Positions 35,105 to 44,069 of a DNA stretch of 64,000 nucleotides are shown piece after piece (the first letter of the stretch is position 1; every line of letters starts with the position of its first letter). The position numbers and the translations under genes were made by a program. The stretch is from the NCBI RefSeq assembly GCF_038049925.1, contig NZ_CP145809.1, positions 1,612,001 to 1,676,000 on the forward strand. Direction: 5' to 3'. The DNA is from Georgenia sp. M64 (lineage in GTDB: Bacteria > Actinomycetota > Actinomycetes > Actinomycetales > Actinomycetaceae). Below the pieces are notes generated by a model that was not told the DNA's origin, searched no databases, and worked only from the letters and a program-made list of their open reading frames with translations.

Positions 35105-36409
35105 ATGAGCGATATGACCGAGACTGCACGGGTGGGACGTCGTGGTCGTGAGCCTGACCCTGAGCGTGGGGAGGGACTCGTCGACGCCGCGTTGGCGGAG
35201 GAGCTGGTGGCCCGGGCCCGTGAGCAGGGGGTGGAGCTCCTCGGGGAGAACGGGCTGCTGCGGCAGATGACCAAGGCGGTGCTGGAGCGGGGCTTGGCCG
35301 AGGAGCTGACCGAGCACCTGGGCTACGAGCCGCACGAGCGGGCCGGGGCGGGCAACGCCCGCAACGGCACGACGCCGAAGCGGCTGCACTCCGAGGCCGG
35401 CACGATCGACCTGGACGTCCCGCGCGACCGGGTGGGGTCCTTCGAGCCGCGGCTGGTGCGGAAGGGGCAGCGGCGCCTGGACGGCATCGACAAGATCGTG
35501 ATCGGCCTCTACGCGCGCGGGATGACCGTGCGGGACATCCGGGCCCACCTGGTCGAGATCTACGACGTGGAGGTCTCCGCGGACCTGATCTCCACGATCA
35601 CCGACGCGGTCCTGGAGGAGGTCCGCGACTGGCAGGCCCGCCCGCTCGACCGCGTCTACCCGGTGATCTTCCTCGACGCGCTTATCTGCAAGGTCCGCAG
35701 CGAGGGCACCGTGCGCAACAAGGCCGCGCACCTGGCCGTCGGCGTCGATGTCGACGGCCGCAAGGAGGTCCTGGGCATCTGGGTCGAGCACACCGAGGGC
35801 GCGAAGTTCTGGCTGCGGGTGATGAACGACCTCAAGGCCCGCGGCGTCGAGGACGTCCTGATCGTCGTGTGCGACGGGCTCACCGGCCTGCCCGCCGCGG
35901 TCACGGCCGTGTGGCCGGACGCGATCGTGCAGACCTGCGTGGTCCACCTCGTGCGGGCCTCGATGCGCTGGGTGAACTACAAGGACCGCAAGAAGGTCGC
36001 CGCCCAGCTCCGCTCGATCTACGCCGCCCCCACCGAGGCCGCCGCCCGGGACGCCCTGGACGCCTGGACCGAGTCCGACATCGGCCGGCAGTACCCGGCG
36101 ATCAAACGCCAGTGGGAGGCCGCCTGGGAACAGGTCATCCCGTTCTTCGCCTTCCCCCCGGAGGTCCGCAAGGTCATCTACACCACCAACATGATCGAGT
36201 CGATCAACTACCAGCTCCGCAAGATCACCAAGACGCGCGGACACTTCCCGACCGACGAGGCCCTGATCAAGCTGCTCTACCTCGGCTGCAAAGACCTCGG
36301 CGTCGAACACACCCGCAACACCGCCGGCCGCAGCCTGGCCACCGGCTCCTGGCGAGCCGCCCTGAACCAGTTCGACCTGATGTTCCCCGGCCGCCTGGAC
36401 CGGGTCTGA
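35105..36409 (+). CDS. IS256-family (mutator-type) transposase
   Basis: A 434-residue transposase with the IS256 landmarks: RGMTVRDIRAHLVEIYDVEV, first catalytic Asp in PVIFLDALICKVR, second in VVCDGLTGLPAAV, the C/H motif in QTCVVHLVRASMRW and the final Glu in YTTNMIESINYQLRK. The start 35105 has GGGGAGG upstream. It occupies the 1360 bp between the two inverted IS110 copies and appears intact, so it could mobilise itself and perhaps created the arrangement. Confidence 0.92.
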   Translation: MSDMTETARVGRRGREPDPERGEGLVDAALAEELVARAREQGVELLGENGLLRQMTKAVLERGLAEELTEHLGYEPHERAGAGNARNGTTPKRLHSEAGTIDLDVPRDRVGSFEPRLVRKGQRRLDGIDKIVIGLYARGMTVRDIRAHLVEIYDVEVSADLISTITDAVLEEVRDWQARPLDRVYPVIFLDALICKVRSEGTVRNKAAHLAVGVDVDGRKEVLGIWVEHTEGAKFWLRVMNDLKARGVEDVLIVVCDGLTGLPAAVTAVWPDAIVQTCVVHLVRASMRWVNYKDRKKVAAQLRSIYAAPTEAAARDALDAWTESDIGRQYPAIKRQWEAAWEQVIPFFAFPPEVRKVIYTTNMIESINYQLRKITKTRGHFPTDEALIKLLYLGCKDLGVEHTRNTAGRSLATGSWRAALNQFDLMFPGRLDRV

Positions 36410-36423
36410 CACCATGAACACAC

Positions 36424-37980
36424 GTCACGCACTAGTCCGAGAATGTGGTGACTTCGCGCGGGTGGCTAGCCGGTGGTTCAGGCGGCGGGTTCGAGGGTGA
36501 CTTTGTAGCCGAGGGATTCAAGGTCGCGGACGTGGCTGCGAACGCGGCGGTTGTTGTTGATGTGGGTGTCGTAATAGTCGACGCCGAGGTCTCGGAAGCG
36601 GGTGGTTGGATCGGCGAGCAGGTGCCAGATGATCACCAGGATCGACCTTGCGATCGCGACGATTGCCTTCTTCTTGCCTATTCGGCGTGCCAGTCGGCGG
36701 TAGCGGGCACCGAGGAAGGTCTTGGTGCGGCCGACCGCGACGGCGATCTCACCGAGGACCCGGGCGAGGTATCGGTTGCCGCGCCCGGTTCTGGTGGTGC
36801 CAACGATCTTCCCGGCGGAGACGTTGACTCCGGGGGCGAACTTCGCCCAGGAGACAAGGTGTCCTGGGGTGGGGAACCTGGCCATGTCCAGGCCAATCTC
36901 GGCGATGAGCGCGCAGGCGGCCGCGATCCCGATCCCGGGGATCTCGTCCAGCCGTTGGAGGGTGTCGCCGACGAACGGGGCCAGGTGTTCGGCGATCTTC
37001 TTCTCGACCTCGGCGATGTCGGCGTCAATGGTCTGGACCCGGTGGAGCATCTTGGCCAGCAGGAAGGCGTGGTGGTCGGTGAAGTGCCCGGTCAGGGCCT
37101 CTTGGAGCTGAGCGGTCTTGCGGCGCATCGGTCCGCGGGCGAGGTCGGCGAGCACGGCGGGGTCGCGCTGGCCGGCGATCAGCGCGGCCATCATCGCCCG
37201 CCCGGAGACTCCGAAGAGGTCGGAGACGACGACCGAGACCTTGATCTGGGCGTCCTCGAGGAGCTTCTCGGCGCGTTGCTTCTCCGCGGTGCGTGCCTCG
37301 ATTAGGTCGACCCGGTATCGGGTCAGATCACGCAGCTGACGGATCTCCACCGGCGGGACGAATGAGGGGCGCAGCATCTGGCGTTCGGCGACCTTGCACA
37401 ACCAGACCGCATCGAGCCTGTCGGTCTTGGGTCGCCCGGGCAGGTGCTTGACATCGCGGGCGTTGACCAGCCATGTCTGCATCCCGGTCTGCTCGAGCAG
37501 GTAGAACGGCGCCTTCCAGTAGTCCGACGTCGCTTCCATCACCACCCGGGTCACGCCGACCTCAGTCAGCCAGTCGCCCAGCGCGAGCAGCTGCTCGGTC
37601 ATGGTGGAGTACCGGCGCACCTCTTGCCTGCGGCGCCGACCCGGGGCTGGTACCCGCACGCAGCACACCACTTCGGCCTTGCCGATATCGAGCGCCGCGA
37701 CTCGTTCGATGATCTCGTCCTCATCGGCCGCGATCTCCATTGCCGCCACCTCCCCAGGCTCCCAGTACCCGTGCTGAACCGGTCGCCCGTGGGAGCTGAA
37801 GGGGAGAAGGAAACTAGTCCTCGTGCTCGAAGCGACAGTGAAGGGCCCACAGCACAGCCCCCGCGCCCGACTTACACACGGTCTCAAGGGGCCATGGGAT
37901 GACGACGTCAACGGGCGACCGGAGCACCATTCTCAGCCCGCCAGGGCGCTCACGCCAGGGAGCAGAAGGACTTACACAGA
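36424..37980. repeat. Right arm of 1557-bp inverted repeat (IS110 copy)
   Basis: Reverse complement of 33507-35063. The centre of symmetry lies inside the IS256 gene. Homologous recombination between the arms would invert the IS256 segment. Confidence 0.95.
36478..37740 (-). CDS. IS110-family transposase, copy 2 (inverted)
   Basis: Encodes the same 420 residues as the gene at 33747-35009, on the opposite strand, with the same upstream non-coding region (37741-37980). DEDD motifs are as in copy 1. Identity over the whole arm suggests either a very recent second insertion or formation of the palindrome by a replication or recombination event. Confidence 0.92.
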   Translation of the reverse strand: MEIAADEDEIIERVAALDIGKAEVVCCVRVPAPGRRRRQEVRRYSTMTEQLLALGDWLTEVGVTRVVMEATSDYWKAPFYLLEQTGMQTWLVNARDVKHLPGRPKTDRLDAVWLCKVAERQMLRPSFVPPVEIRQLRDLTRYRVDLIEARTAEKQRAEKLLEDAQIKVSVVVSDLFGVSGRAMMAALIAGQRDPAVLADLARGPMRRKTAQLQEALTGHFTDHHAFLLAKMLHRVQTIDADIAEVEKKIAEHLAPFVGDTLQRLDEIPGIGIAAACALIAEIGLDMARFPTPGHLVSWAKFAPGVNVSAGKIVGTTRTGRGNRYLARVLGEIAVAVGRTKTFLGARYRRLARRIGKKKAIVAIARSILVIIWHLLADPTTRFRDLGVDYYDTHINNNRRVRSHVRDLESLGYKVTLEPAA

Positions 37981-39149
37981 TCAACGGACAGGCCCGATCT
38001 GCCAGGTCCTGCGCGAGCAGGGCTGCCAGGTCACCGCAAGGACCTACAGGTCATGGAAACGTCCCAACCGGGCGGTCGCGGCCCGTACCGTCACCGACGC
38101 CGTCGTGGTCGACGCGCTGCGCGCCACCGCGGGCCGGCCTGAGTCGCTGTACGGCCGGCGGAAGATGACCGCCTACCTGCGCCGGCAGGGCGTGCCGGTG
38201 GCCCACTGCACGATCGACCGGCTCATGCGCCAGGAGGGCATGAACGGTGTTGTACGGACCGGCAGGCACCGCACCACGATCCCGGGGACCGGGCCGGACA
38301 CCCGGCCGGACCTAGTCGACCGAGACTTCACCGCGACCGCCCCGAACCAGCTCTGGGTCGCGGACATCACCAAGCTGCACGGCCCAGCGAAGTGGACCTA
38401 TTACTACCTGTACTCGATCATCGACATCTTCTCCCGGTACACCGTGGGCTGGATGGTCGCCACGAGAGAGTCCGCACCGCTGGCCGAGCGGCTGCTGATG
38501 GAGACCATCAACAAGCAGGGCGTCGACCGCGGCCGGCTCAGCATCCACGCCGACAACGGCTCCTCGATGGCCTCCAAACCGGTCGCGTTCCTCCTGGCCG
38601 ACCTGGGCGTGACGAAAGTCGCACAGCCGCCCGCACGTCTCCAACGACAACCCCTACTCCGAGGCCCAGTTCAAGACCCTGAAGTACCGCCCGGAGTTTC
38701 CCCGCCAGTTCGGCTCGATCGAGGACGCCCGCGCGTTCTTCGCCGAGTTCTACAACTGGTACAACACCGAGCACCGCCACTCCGGGATCGGCATGCATCG
38801 GCCCATCGACGTCCACCACGGCCGGGCCGCCACCGTCCAGGACCACCGCACCCAGGTCCTGACCGGCGCCTACGCCGCCCATCCCGAACGCTTCGTCCGC
38901 CACCCGCCCGCCCCACTGGCCCTGCCCGAGACAGCATGGATCAACCGGCCCGCGCCGACAGAGACGGCAAACTCAACGAATTAAGACCGCTACTGGCTCA
39001 AACAGGTTGACAGGTTCCGCAACCCCTCGCCGCTTGACGAAGGAGATAGGGGCACCCCCCGCGCGAGAGAGAGGGCGCAGCGGAACCCCACACACCCGAG
39101 AGTGGGGCCAAATCAAGACAGCACAGCGGGGCCAGATGGGGTTGTCATT

Positions 39150-39360
39150 CCCACTCGGTCGCACCCTCAAGAAGCGGGCCGCCGACGTCCTGGCCTAATT
39201 CGACCGCCCCGGCACGTCCAACGGACCCACGGAGGCGATCAACGGCCGGCTCGAGCACCTGCGCGGCTCCGCGCTGGGATTCCGCAACCTCACCAACTAC
39301 ATCGCCCGCTCACTGCTTGAGGCCGGCGGATTCAGACCCCGCCTACACCCTCATCTGTGA
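39150..39360 (+). pseudogene. ISL3-family transposase, C-terminal fragment with stop codon
   Basis: The last 70 codons match ISL3 transposases: RTLKKRAADVLA, a stop (TAA in place of a Tyr or Phe codon), then FDRPGTSNGPTEAINGRLEH and RNLTNYIARSLLEAGGFRP. The upstream catalytic part is missing. It marks the right border of the IS nest. Confidence 0.75.
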
Positions 39361-39367
39361 AGAGCCT

Positions 39368-39850
39368 TCAAAGACCCCGTAAGCCCGTGCCGTCGCGCAC
39401 GGAAACTGCTATGCGGTCGCCCTGCTCATGCAGTGGAGTGATGTGGCCGAACCAGCCGGCCTCGGATATCGGAAGAACCTTCGAGACGCCCGTGTAGGTG
39501 GCCATCACCTCGATGGCGCCCTTTGGGGCTCGCCCAACCGCCCACGCCCAGTGTGGAGACCCGGGCTCCGGCCACCACGCGGCGCCCTCCGCAAAGTAGT
39601 TGTCTCGGTCGACCCGGACCACGGAAAGCAGTTCATGTGGCGTCGGACGACCGCCACGAGGGGTGATCATCGCGACTAAAGCCCAACTCGATGCGGCACC
39701 TTCGAGCGGCACGAGCCCCAGGTAGGCGTCGTCCCGGCGCACTTCTAGGAGTTCCGATGGTGTACGCCGCCCGGCGAACGACTCGACCGCCAGGTCCAGG
39801 GCGTTCTGGACCTGGCGGTCGTTCCATCGTTGTCTCATGGGAGAGATCAT
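39368..39850 (-). CDS. Hypothetical soluble protein, 160 aa
   Basis: A protein of unknown family with no signal peptide. It begins MISPMRQRWNDRQVQNALDL and contains VESFAGRRTPSELLEVRRDD and LLSVVRVDRDNYFAEGAAWW. Tryptophans are frequent in the second half. ATG at 39838 is an alternative start. It converges on the ISL3 fragment and lies downstream of, on the same strand as, the secreted protein gene at 39863, with 12 bp between them, so they may share a transcript. Confidence 0.55.
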   Translation of the reverse strand: MISPMRQRWNDRQVQNALDLAVESFAGRRTPSELLEVRRDDAYLGLVPLEGAASSWALVAMITPRGGRPTPHELLSVVRVDRDNYFAEGAAWWPEPGSPHWAWAVGRAPKGAIEVMATYTGVSKVLPISEAGWFGHITPLHEQGDRIAVSVRDGTGLRGL

Positions 39851-39862
39851 CTCGCCGAAGGT

Positions 39863-40303
39863 TCAGGCCGTAAAGACCTGACCGGGCCCGTACCAGTCGT
39901 TCGAGCCCCAGTTGCCATGGAAGGCCTCGCGATGAATACGTCCTCGGTATTGCCAAGTCCCAGGCTTCAGTGTCGCCCCATCGGACAGAATGAGAGTGCG
40001 TGCAGTCGAGGACGTAGACGTGACATTCCCGTAATTGCGCCACGCCCCGTTCTCGTAGATCTGAACGGTGATGTACGTGTTTGCCACGTCGACTGAGCCT
40101 GTGCATTCGACGGCGCCGCTGACGCTGACGGCATTGCCACTTCTAGTCGGCGGGTTGACGTCTCCAGTGCATGTGACGTTGTGCATGATCGTGACGTCAC
40201 CGGATGCGGCAGCGGGGCTGGTAGCAACCAGGGCGTTCGCAGGCGCCAGAGTGAGCAGGGGTATGAGTATGGCGAGGCCGAGGGCCGACAGGATTCGCCT
40301 CAT
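39863..40303 (-). CDS. Small secreted protein with two cysteines
   Basis: A 146-residue protein from ATG 40303, preceded by GGAAGG. The signal peptide is RRILSALGLAILIPLLTLAP with cleavage near ANALVA. The mature part has cysteines in HNVTCTGDV and AVECTGSVD and a beta-rich body (NTYITVQIYENGAWRNYGNV, KPGTWQYRGRIHREAFHGNW). Similar small secreted proteins of unknown role occur in streptomycetes and relatives. It is paired with the soluble protein at 39368, echoing the secreted/soluble pair at 8962/8595. Confidence 0.65.
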   Translation of the reverse strand: MRRILSALGLAILIPLLTLAPANALVATSPAAASGDVTIMHNVTCTGDVNPPTRSGNAVSVSGAVECTGSVDVANTYITVQIYENGAWRNYGNVTSTSSTARTLILSDGATLKPGTWQYRGRIHREAFHGNWGSNDWYGPGQVFTA

Positions 40304-40860
40304 TGCTTTCCTTCCATCGAAGTGGTCCGCCGAGCAGGCAGGTGCGCTAATCGCACAACTCGACATTGGCAGGAATACTCGGCGAGCGTGACAATCTCGT
40401 ATGGACACAAGTGGACATGGCACTTTCCGGCCACAAACTCTCATGTGAGCGTCAGGCACGTCGAGGTCTTCCGGATGGGCGGCGTGAGAAGACTCCATGA
40501 TCGGAAGACCTCGGCCCTCTACCCGGCCGCCGTCACGCTGCCCCCGACACTCACGCTGCCCGCGACGCCGGATACACCTTCAACTGCGAAGAGCCACAAA
40601 TTGACCAAATGACTTCATATCTCGGCCTCGACGTCCTCGCTGAGTCACGCCTCAGCCACCAGCCCCCAACCCGAAGGAGGTCACCACCAAACCCCTCGCC
40701 GCCCTCCGCGCCGAACGCCCGGGAAAAGGGAACCGCCGAGCCCGTACACCACTTCAGTGGCCTTGACCCGCACGGTTTCACCGAACGTTCGTTGAACTTG
40801 AACCAAACGAAGATCGTGACCTGCCTTGCCGGCAGGTCATTCGCAGAGCCTGAGCCGAAT
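40304..40860. other. Intergenic region, no gene supported
   Basis: About 560 bp with only short, poorly supported frames. It contains the promoter of the minus-strand secreted protein and leads into the promoter of the amino-acid importer. Confidence 0.5.
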
Positions 40861-40861
40861 T

Positions 40862-40890
40862 TTGGGCAGGCCGGACCGACGGGCTAGAGT
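40862..40890 (+). promoter_or_regulatory. Probable promoter of the leader peptide and importer operon
   Basis: TTGGGC (40862-40867) and TAGAGT (40885-40890) are spaced by 17 bp. Transcription would begin 7-8 bp downstream, at the ATG of the leader peptide (40898), giving a leaderless message, which actinobacteria translate well. Confidence 0.55.
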
Positions 40891-40897
40891 CGGTCCT

Positions 40898-40924
40898 ATG
40901 GCCGTGCTCCTTCTGTGTTGTTGA
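40898..40924 (+). CDS. Cysteine-codon leader peptide MAVLLLCC
   Basis: Nine codons, ATG to TGA, ending in two consecutive TGT cysteine codons just before the stop. Cysteine-responsive upstream ORFs with C-terminal Cys runs are known to control cysteine genes in mycobacteria: slow translation when cysteine is scarce opens the downstream start. The leader ends about 160 nt before the substrate-binding protein gene. Its placement suggests that the importer carries cystine or cysteine. Confidence 0.7.
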   Translation: MAVLLLCC

Positions 40925-41083
40925 GCGATCCCGCTCCGACCTGCACGACCCCGCGATGCGCCGAACGCGCCGCATAGCCCCCTCGAGGCTCATACCCGAG
41001 AAGAGCGCCGTTGACCGTTTCAGTCGCCGGCGGATTCCACCCAGAACGGGCCGACCGGTCCGCCCCACAGAGGAGAAGGACGT

Positions 41084-41902
41084 ATGAACCGAGCAACTTT
41101 CTTGATCGGCCTGGCGACGGCGCTGACAGCGGGTCTCGCCGCCTGCTCAGGGGGATCGCCCTCGGGGGATTCTGCGACGACGACGACGGCGGCGGGGGAG
41201 GACGCTCTCGCTCAGATCCAGGAGTCCGGGGTGCTGAGGGTGGGCACCGAGGGGACCTACTCGCCCTTCACGTTCCACGACCCACAGACGAACGAACTGA
41301 CGGGCTACGACGTCGAGGTGGTCACTGCCGTCGCGGAGCAGCTCGGCGTGGAGGCGGAGTTCAGCGAGACGCAGTTCGACGCGATCTTCGCGGGGCTGGA
41401 GGCGGGCCGCTACGACGTCATCGCAAACCAGGTGACCATCAACGAGGAGCGTCAGGCGAAGTACGACCTCTCCGATCCTTACACGGTGTCCACTGGTGTC
41501 GTCGTCACCCGGGCCGACGACACCGAGATCACCTCAATCGAGGACGTCGAGGGTCGCACGGCGGCGCAGTCCGCGACGTCGAACTGGCACACGCTCGCCA
41601 CGGAGGCGGGTGCGCAGGTTGAGACGGTCGAGGGGCTGAGCCAGTCGCTGGCGTTGGTGGAGCAGGGCAGGATCGACCTGACCTTCAACGACAACCTGGC
41701 CGTGCTCGACTACCTGAGGACCACCGGCGACACCGATGTCAAGATCGCGTTCGAGGTCGACGAGGGTGGCGAGCAGGCACTCGCCATGCGTAAGGACTCC
41801 GGCCTCCTCGACGCCGTGAATGGGGCCCTGGAGGAGCTGCGCGCGAACGGGACCCTGACCGAGATCTCCGAGAAGTGGTTCGGGCAGGACGTCTCCCAGT
41901 GA
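41084..41902 (+). CDS. Amino-acid ABC transporter substrate-binding lipoprotein (probably cystine)
   Basis: A 272-residue lipoprotein: a signal peptide ending LAAC is the lipobox, followed by a Ser/Thr linker. The family-3 solute-binding fold is evident in GVLRVGTEGTYSPFTFHD, ELTGYDVEVVTAVAEQLGVE, FSETQFDAIFAGLEAGRYDV and IANQVTINEERQAKYDLSDP, the last close to cystine-binding TcyA/TcyJ proteins. GGAGAAGGA precedes the ATG. It is the first gene of a three-gene operon with permease and ATPase. Specificity for cystine is inferred from sequence flavour and from the Cys leader peptide. Confidence 0.88.
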   Translation: MNRATFLIGLATALTAGLAACSGGSPSGDSATTTTAAGEDALAQIQESGVLRVGTEGTYSPFTFHDPQTNELTGYDVEVVTAVAEQLGVEAEFSETQFDAIFAGLEAGRYDVIANQVTINEERQAKYDLSDPYTVSTGVVVTRADDTEITSIEDVEGRTAAQSATSNWHTLATEAGAQVETVEGLSQSLALVEQGRIDLTFNDNLAVLDYLRTTGDTDVKIAFEVDEGGEQALAMRKDSGLLDAVNGALEELRANGTLTEISEKWFGQDVSQ

Positions 41903-41921
41903 CCGCGCGGGCCGGCGCACG

Positions 41922-42587
41922 GTGAACGAGCGGATCCAGCTCGTCCTCGACTCGGTGGTCCCGCTGCTGACCGGCGCCGTCGCGGGCACGATCCCCCTGA
42001 CGCTGATCTCCTTCACCGTCGGGCTGGTTATCGCGCTCGTCGTCGCTCTGATGCGGCTCTCGCGTCGGCGGCTGGTCTCTGGGGCGGCCCGGGCGTACGT
42101 GTCGGTGGTGCGCGGGACTCCGCTGCTCGTGCAGCTGTTCATCATCTTCTACGCGATGCCGTCGTTCGGTGTGGTCCTGGACCCGTTCCCGTCGGCGGTC
42201 ATCGCCTTCTCCATCAACGTCGGCGGATACGCCTCCGAGGCCATCCGGGCGGCGATCCTCGCCGTGCCGCGTGGGCAGTGGGAGGCCGCGCAGACGGTCG
42301 GGATGGGCTACCGGATGACGATGCGGCGGGTCGTGCTGCCGCAGGCTCTGCGGGTGGCCGTGCCGTCGCTGTCGAACACCTTCATCTCGCTGGTCAAGGA
42401 CACGTCGCTGGCCTCGACCATCCTGGTGACCGAGATGATGCGCAAGGCCCAGGAGATCGCTGCGCCGTCGTTCGCGTTCCTGGAGCTCTACACGCTCGCG
42501 GCGGCGATCTACTGGGCGATCTGCTTCGTGCTCTCGGCCGGGCAGTCCCGTCTGGAGCGGCGCCTCTCGCGGTACGTGACAGTATGA
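41922..42587 (+). CDS. Amino-acid ABC transporter permease
   Basis: A 221-residue HisM/GlnP-type permease from GTG 41922. It has about five helices (IPLTLISFTVGLVIALVVAL first), a conserved region VSVVRGTPLLVQLFIIFYAM and the EAA loop EAAQTVGMGYRMTMRRVVLP that contacts the ATPase. Like others in the polar-amino-acid family it probably works as a homodimer. It starts 19 bp after the binding protein and overlaps the ATPase gene (ATGA). Confidence 0.9.
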   Translation: MNERIQLVLDSVVPLLTGAVAGTIPLTLISFTVGLVIALVVALMRLSRRRLVSGAARAYVSVVRGTPLLVQLFIIFYAMPSFGVVLDPFPSAVIAFSINVGGYASEAIRAAILAVPRGQWEAAQTVGMGYRMTMRRVVLPQALRVAVPSLSNTFISLVKDTSLASTILVTEMMRKAQEIAAPSFAFLELYTLAAAIYWAICFVLSAGQSRLERRLSRYVTV

Positions 42588-43399
42588 GTGGCCCGGAGCC
42601 CGCGAACGAGCCGACGGCGGCGCCCGGCCGGCCGGAGCTGGAGGGACGGATGAGCCTGCTCGAGCTGCGGGGACTGCACAAGGCATTCGGTTCCCACGAA
42701 GTGCTGCGCGGCATCGACCTCGACGTCGCACCCGGCAGCGTCACCGTCCTGATCGGTCCCTCCGGCTCCGGCAAGACGACGATGCTGCGCTGCCTCAACG
42801 CGCTGGAGGTACCGGAGCGAGGCACGGTGCGCATCGGTGACGTGACGGTGGACTTCGCCACCCGGCCGGGGCCGGCGGCGCTGCGCCGGCTGCGGGCCCG
42901 GTCCGGCATGGTGTTCCAGGCACACAATCTCTTCCCGCACCGCACGGCGCTGGAGAACGTCGTCGAGGGCCCGGTCTACGTCCAGGGGCGTCCGCGTGAC
43001 GAGGCGGTGGCGGCGGCTCACGCGCTCCTGGCCAAGGTGGGGCTCGCGGATAAGGCCGACGCGTACCCCTACCAGCTCTCCGGCGGGCAACAGCAGCGCG
43101 TCGGCATCGCCCGCGCACTGGCGATCCGGCCGGCGCTGATGCTTTTCGACGAGCCCACGTCGGCGCTCGACCCGGAGATCGTGGGCGACGTCCTGCGGGT
43201 CATGCGTGACCTGGCGGGCGAGGGCTGGACGATGGTTGTCGTCACGCACGAGATCCGGTTCGCCCAGCAGGTGGCCGACCACGTCGTCTTCCTCGACGGC
43301 GGCGTGATCGTGGAGGAGGGGCCACCCCGCGAGGTCTTGACGGCGCCGGCGCACGAGCGCACCCGGCAGTTCCTGCGCCGAATCCTCGACCCGATCTGA
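42584..43399 (+). CDS. Amino-acid ABC transporter ATP-binding protein
   Basis: A GlnQ/TcyC-type ATPase with Walker A GPSGSGKTT, Q-loop VFQAHNLFPHRTALENV, signature LSGGQQQRVGIARAL, Walker B LMLFDEPTSALDPE and H-loop VVVTHEIRFAQQVADHVVF. An ATG at 42584 overlaps the permease stop. A second ATG at 42650 has a stronger site (GGAGGGA) and would remove a 22-residue Pro/Glu-rich extension, giving the usual family length, so either may be used. It energises cystine or related amino-acid uptake. Confidence 0.9.
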   Translation: MSGPEPANEPTAAPGRPELEGRMSLLELRGLHKAFGSHEVLRGIDLDVAPGSVTVLIGPSGSGKTTMLRCLNALEVPERGTVRIGDVTVDFATRPGPAALRRLRARSGMVFQAHNLFPHRTALENVVEGPVYVQGRPRDEAVAAAHALLAKVGLADKADAYPYQLSGGQQQRVGIARALAIRPALMLFDEPTSALDPEIVGDVLRVMRDLAGEGWTMVVVTHEIRFAQQVADHVVFLDGGVIVEEGPPREVLTAPAHERTRQFLRRILDPI

Positions 43400-43447
43400 G
43401 TGGCGTGCGGCGCGCACGAGTTCTGACTCCTGCGTGGCTGCTAGATA

Positions 43448-43473
43448 GGTCGCCTCACAGGCGTGAGGTGACC
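43448..43473. terminator. Hairpin between converging operons
   Basis: GGTCGCCTCAC pairs with GTGAGGTGACC (one mismatch, AGGC loop) just past the importer operon and over the last codons of the converging redoxin gene. It probably terminates both transcripts. Confidence 0.5.
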
Positions 43474-44069
43474 TCCTGGAGGAGATCTGTCGGCTCGAGC
43501 CACATGGAGGGGTACTCGCCCTGCCAGAGCTGGACGCCGTCGGCGTCGATGAGGACGAAACCGTGGCCCGGAAGTCCGGCGTGCATGCCGGTGCCGAGCG
43601 TCCCGTATGCATCGGAGACTCTGCCGTCGTCGATTAGGTAGGGGGTGGTGGCGCCGTAGCGCTGCATGTCGGGGAGGATCTGCTCGGCGGTGTTCATGAC
43701 GATCGGCAGGACGGTGATTCCTGCCTCGGCGAAGCCGGTCTGCTTCTCGATCTCGGCCATCTGGACGGTGCAGGCGGCGCAGCCGGCTCCTTCGTTGAAG
43801 TAGAGCAGGACGGGGCTGCCGCGCAGCTCCGAGAGGGTGACGGATGCTCCATCGGTCGTGGGAAGGGTGAAGTCCGGGGCCAGCCGGGTGTCGGTGGAGG
43901 CGCCGGGTCGGGAGGTGATGAGCCCGAAGGTCACAGCGGCGACGATGACGAGCAGGCCGACGAGCCAGGCGATGCGCTGGCGACGGAGGCGTGCTTCCTG
44001 CAAGGCGCGGGGGCTCCTGGGTGCTGCGTTTCGGCTCTTGGTGGGAGCGGCGCTGGTCCGGGCGGTCAT
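43455..44069 (-). CDS. Membrane-anchored thioredoxin-like redoxin
   Basis: A 204-residue protein with one N-terminal anchor (IAWLVGLLVIVAAVTFGLIT) and an extracytoplasmic AhpC/TSA-redoxin fold: APDFTLPTTDGASVTLSELR, then the active site NEGAGCAACTVQM with CxxC, and VSDAYGTLGTGMHAGLPGHG. It would reduce or oxidise disulphides outside the membrane and receive electrons from the CcdA-like protein upstream, whose gene it overlaps by ATGA. It is the last gene of a three-gene thiol operon. ResA/TlpA-like function is inferred. Confidence 0.85.
   Translation of the reverse strand: MTARTSAAPTKSRNAAPRSPRALQEARLRRQRIAWLVGLLVIVAAVTFGLITSRPGASTDTRLAPDFTLPTTDGASVTLSELRGSPVLLYFNEGAGCAACTVQMAEIEKQTGFAEAGITVLPIVMNTAEQILPDMQRYGATTPYLIDDGRVSDAYGTLGTGMHAGLPGHGFVLIDADGVQLWQGEYPSMWLEPTDLLQEVTSRL

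Larger units (their letters stand above)
33427..38984 (+). pseudogene. IS3-family transposase OrfB, interrupted and frameshifted
   Basis: The left piece encodes LICEFIDSQRAAGFAV. After the palindromic block, PICQVLREQGCQVTARTYRS resumes, with the DDE core at NQLWVADITKL, YSIIDIFSRYTVGWM and IHADNGS. Near 38615 one extra G shifts the frame; the end of the protein (SNDNPYSEAQFKTLKYRPEF to NSTN) lies in another frame. A few non-IS3 bases remain on each side of the block, so the insertion was not clean. Confidence 0.85.
33072..39010 (+). mobile_element. IS3-family element split by an IS110-IS256-IS110 block
   Basis: OrfA and the first codons of orfB lie at 33119-33500. The remainder of orfB lies at 37985-38984. 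The 4474 bp between them is a palindromic block (33507-37980). The outer ends of the IS3 element could not be placed exactly by inspection. Confidence 0.7.

Noticed and set aside
35050-36437. Target duplication around IS256 (GTGCGTGAC and GTCACGCAC)
   Set aside because: These are reverse complements, so they belong to the inverted IS110 arms and are not a direct repeat.
40551-40887. Two overlapping small frames on opposite strands
   Set aside because: No ribosome site, no family, and composition does not favour either; treated as non-coding.
40890-41083. S-adenosylmethionine riboswitch before the importer
   Set aside because: No conserved SAM-I or SAM-IV core was seen; the Cys-codon leader peptide is the better explanation.
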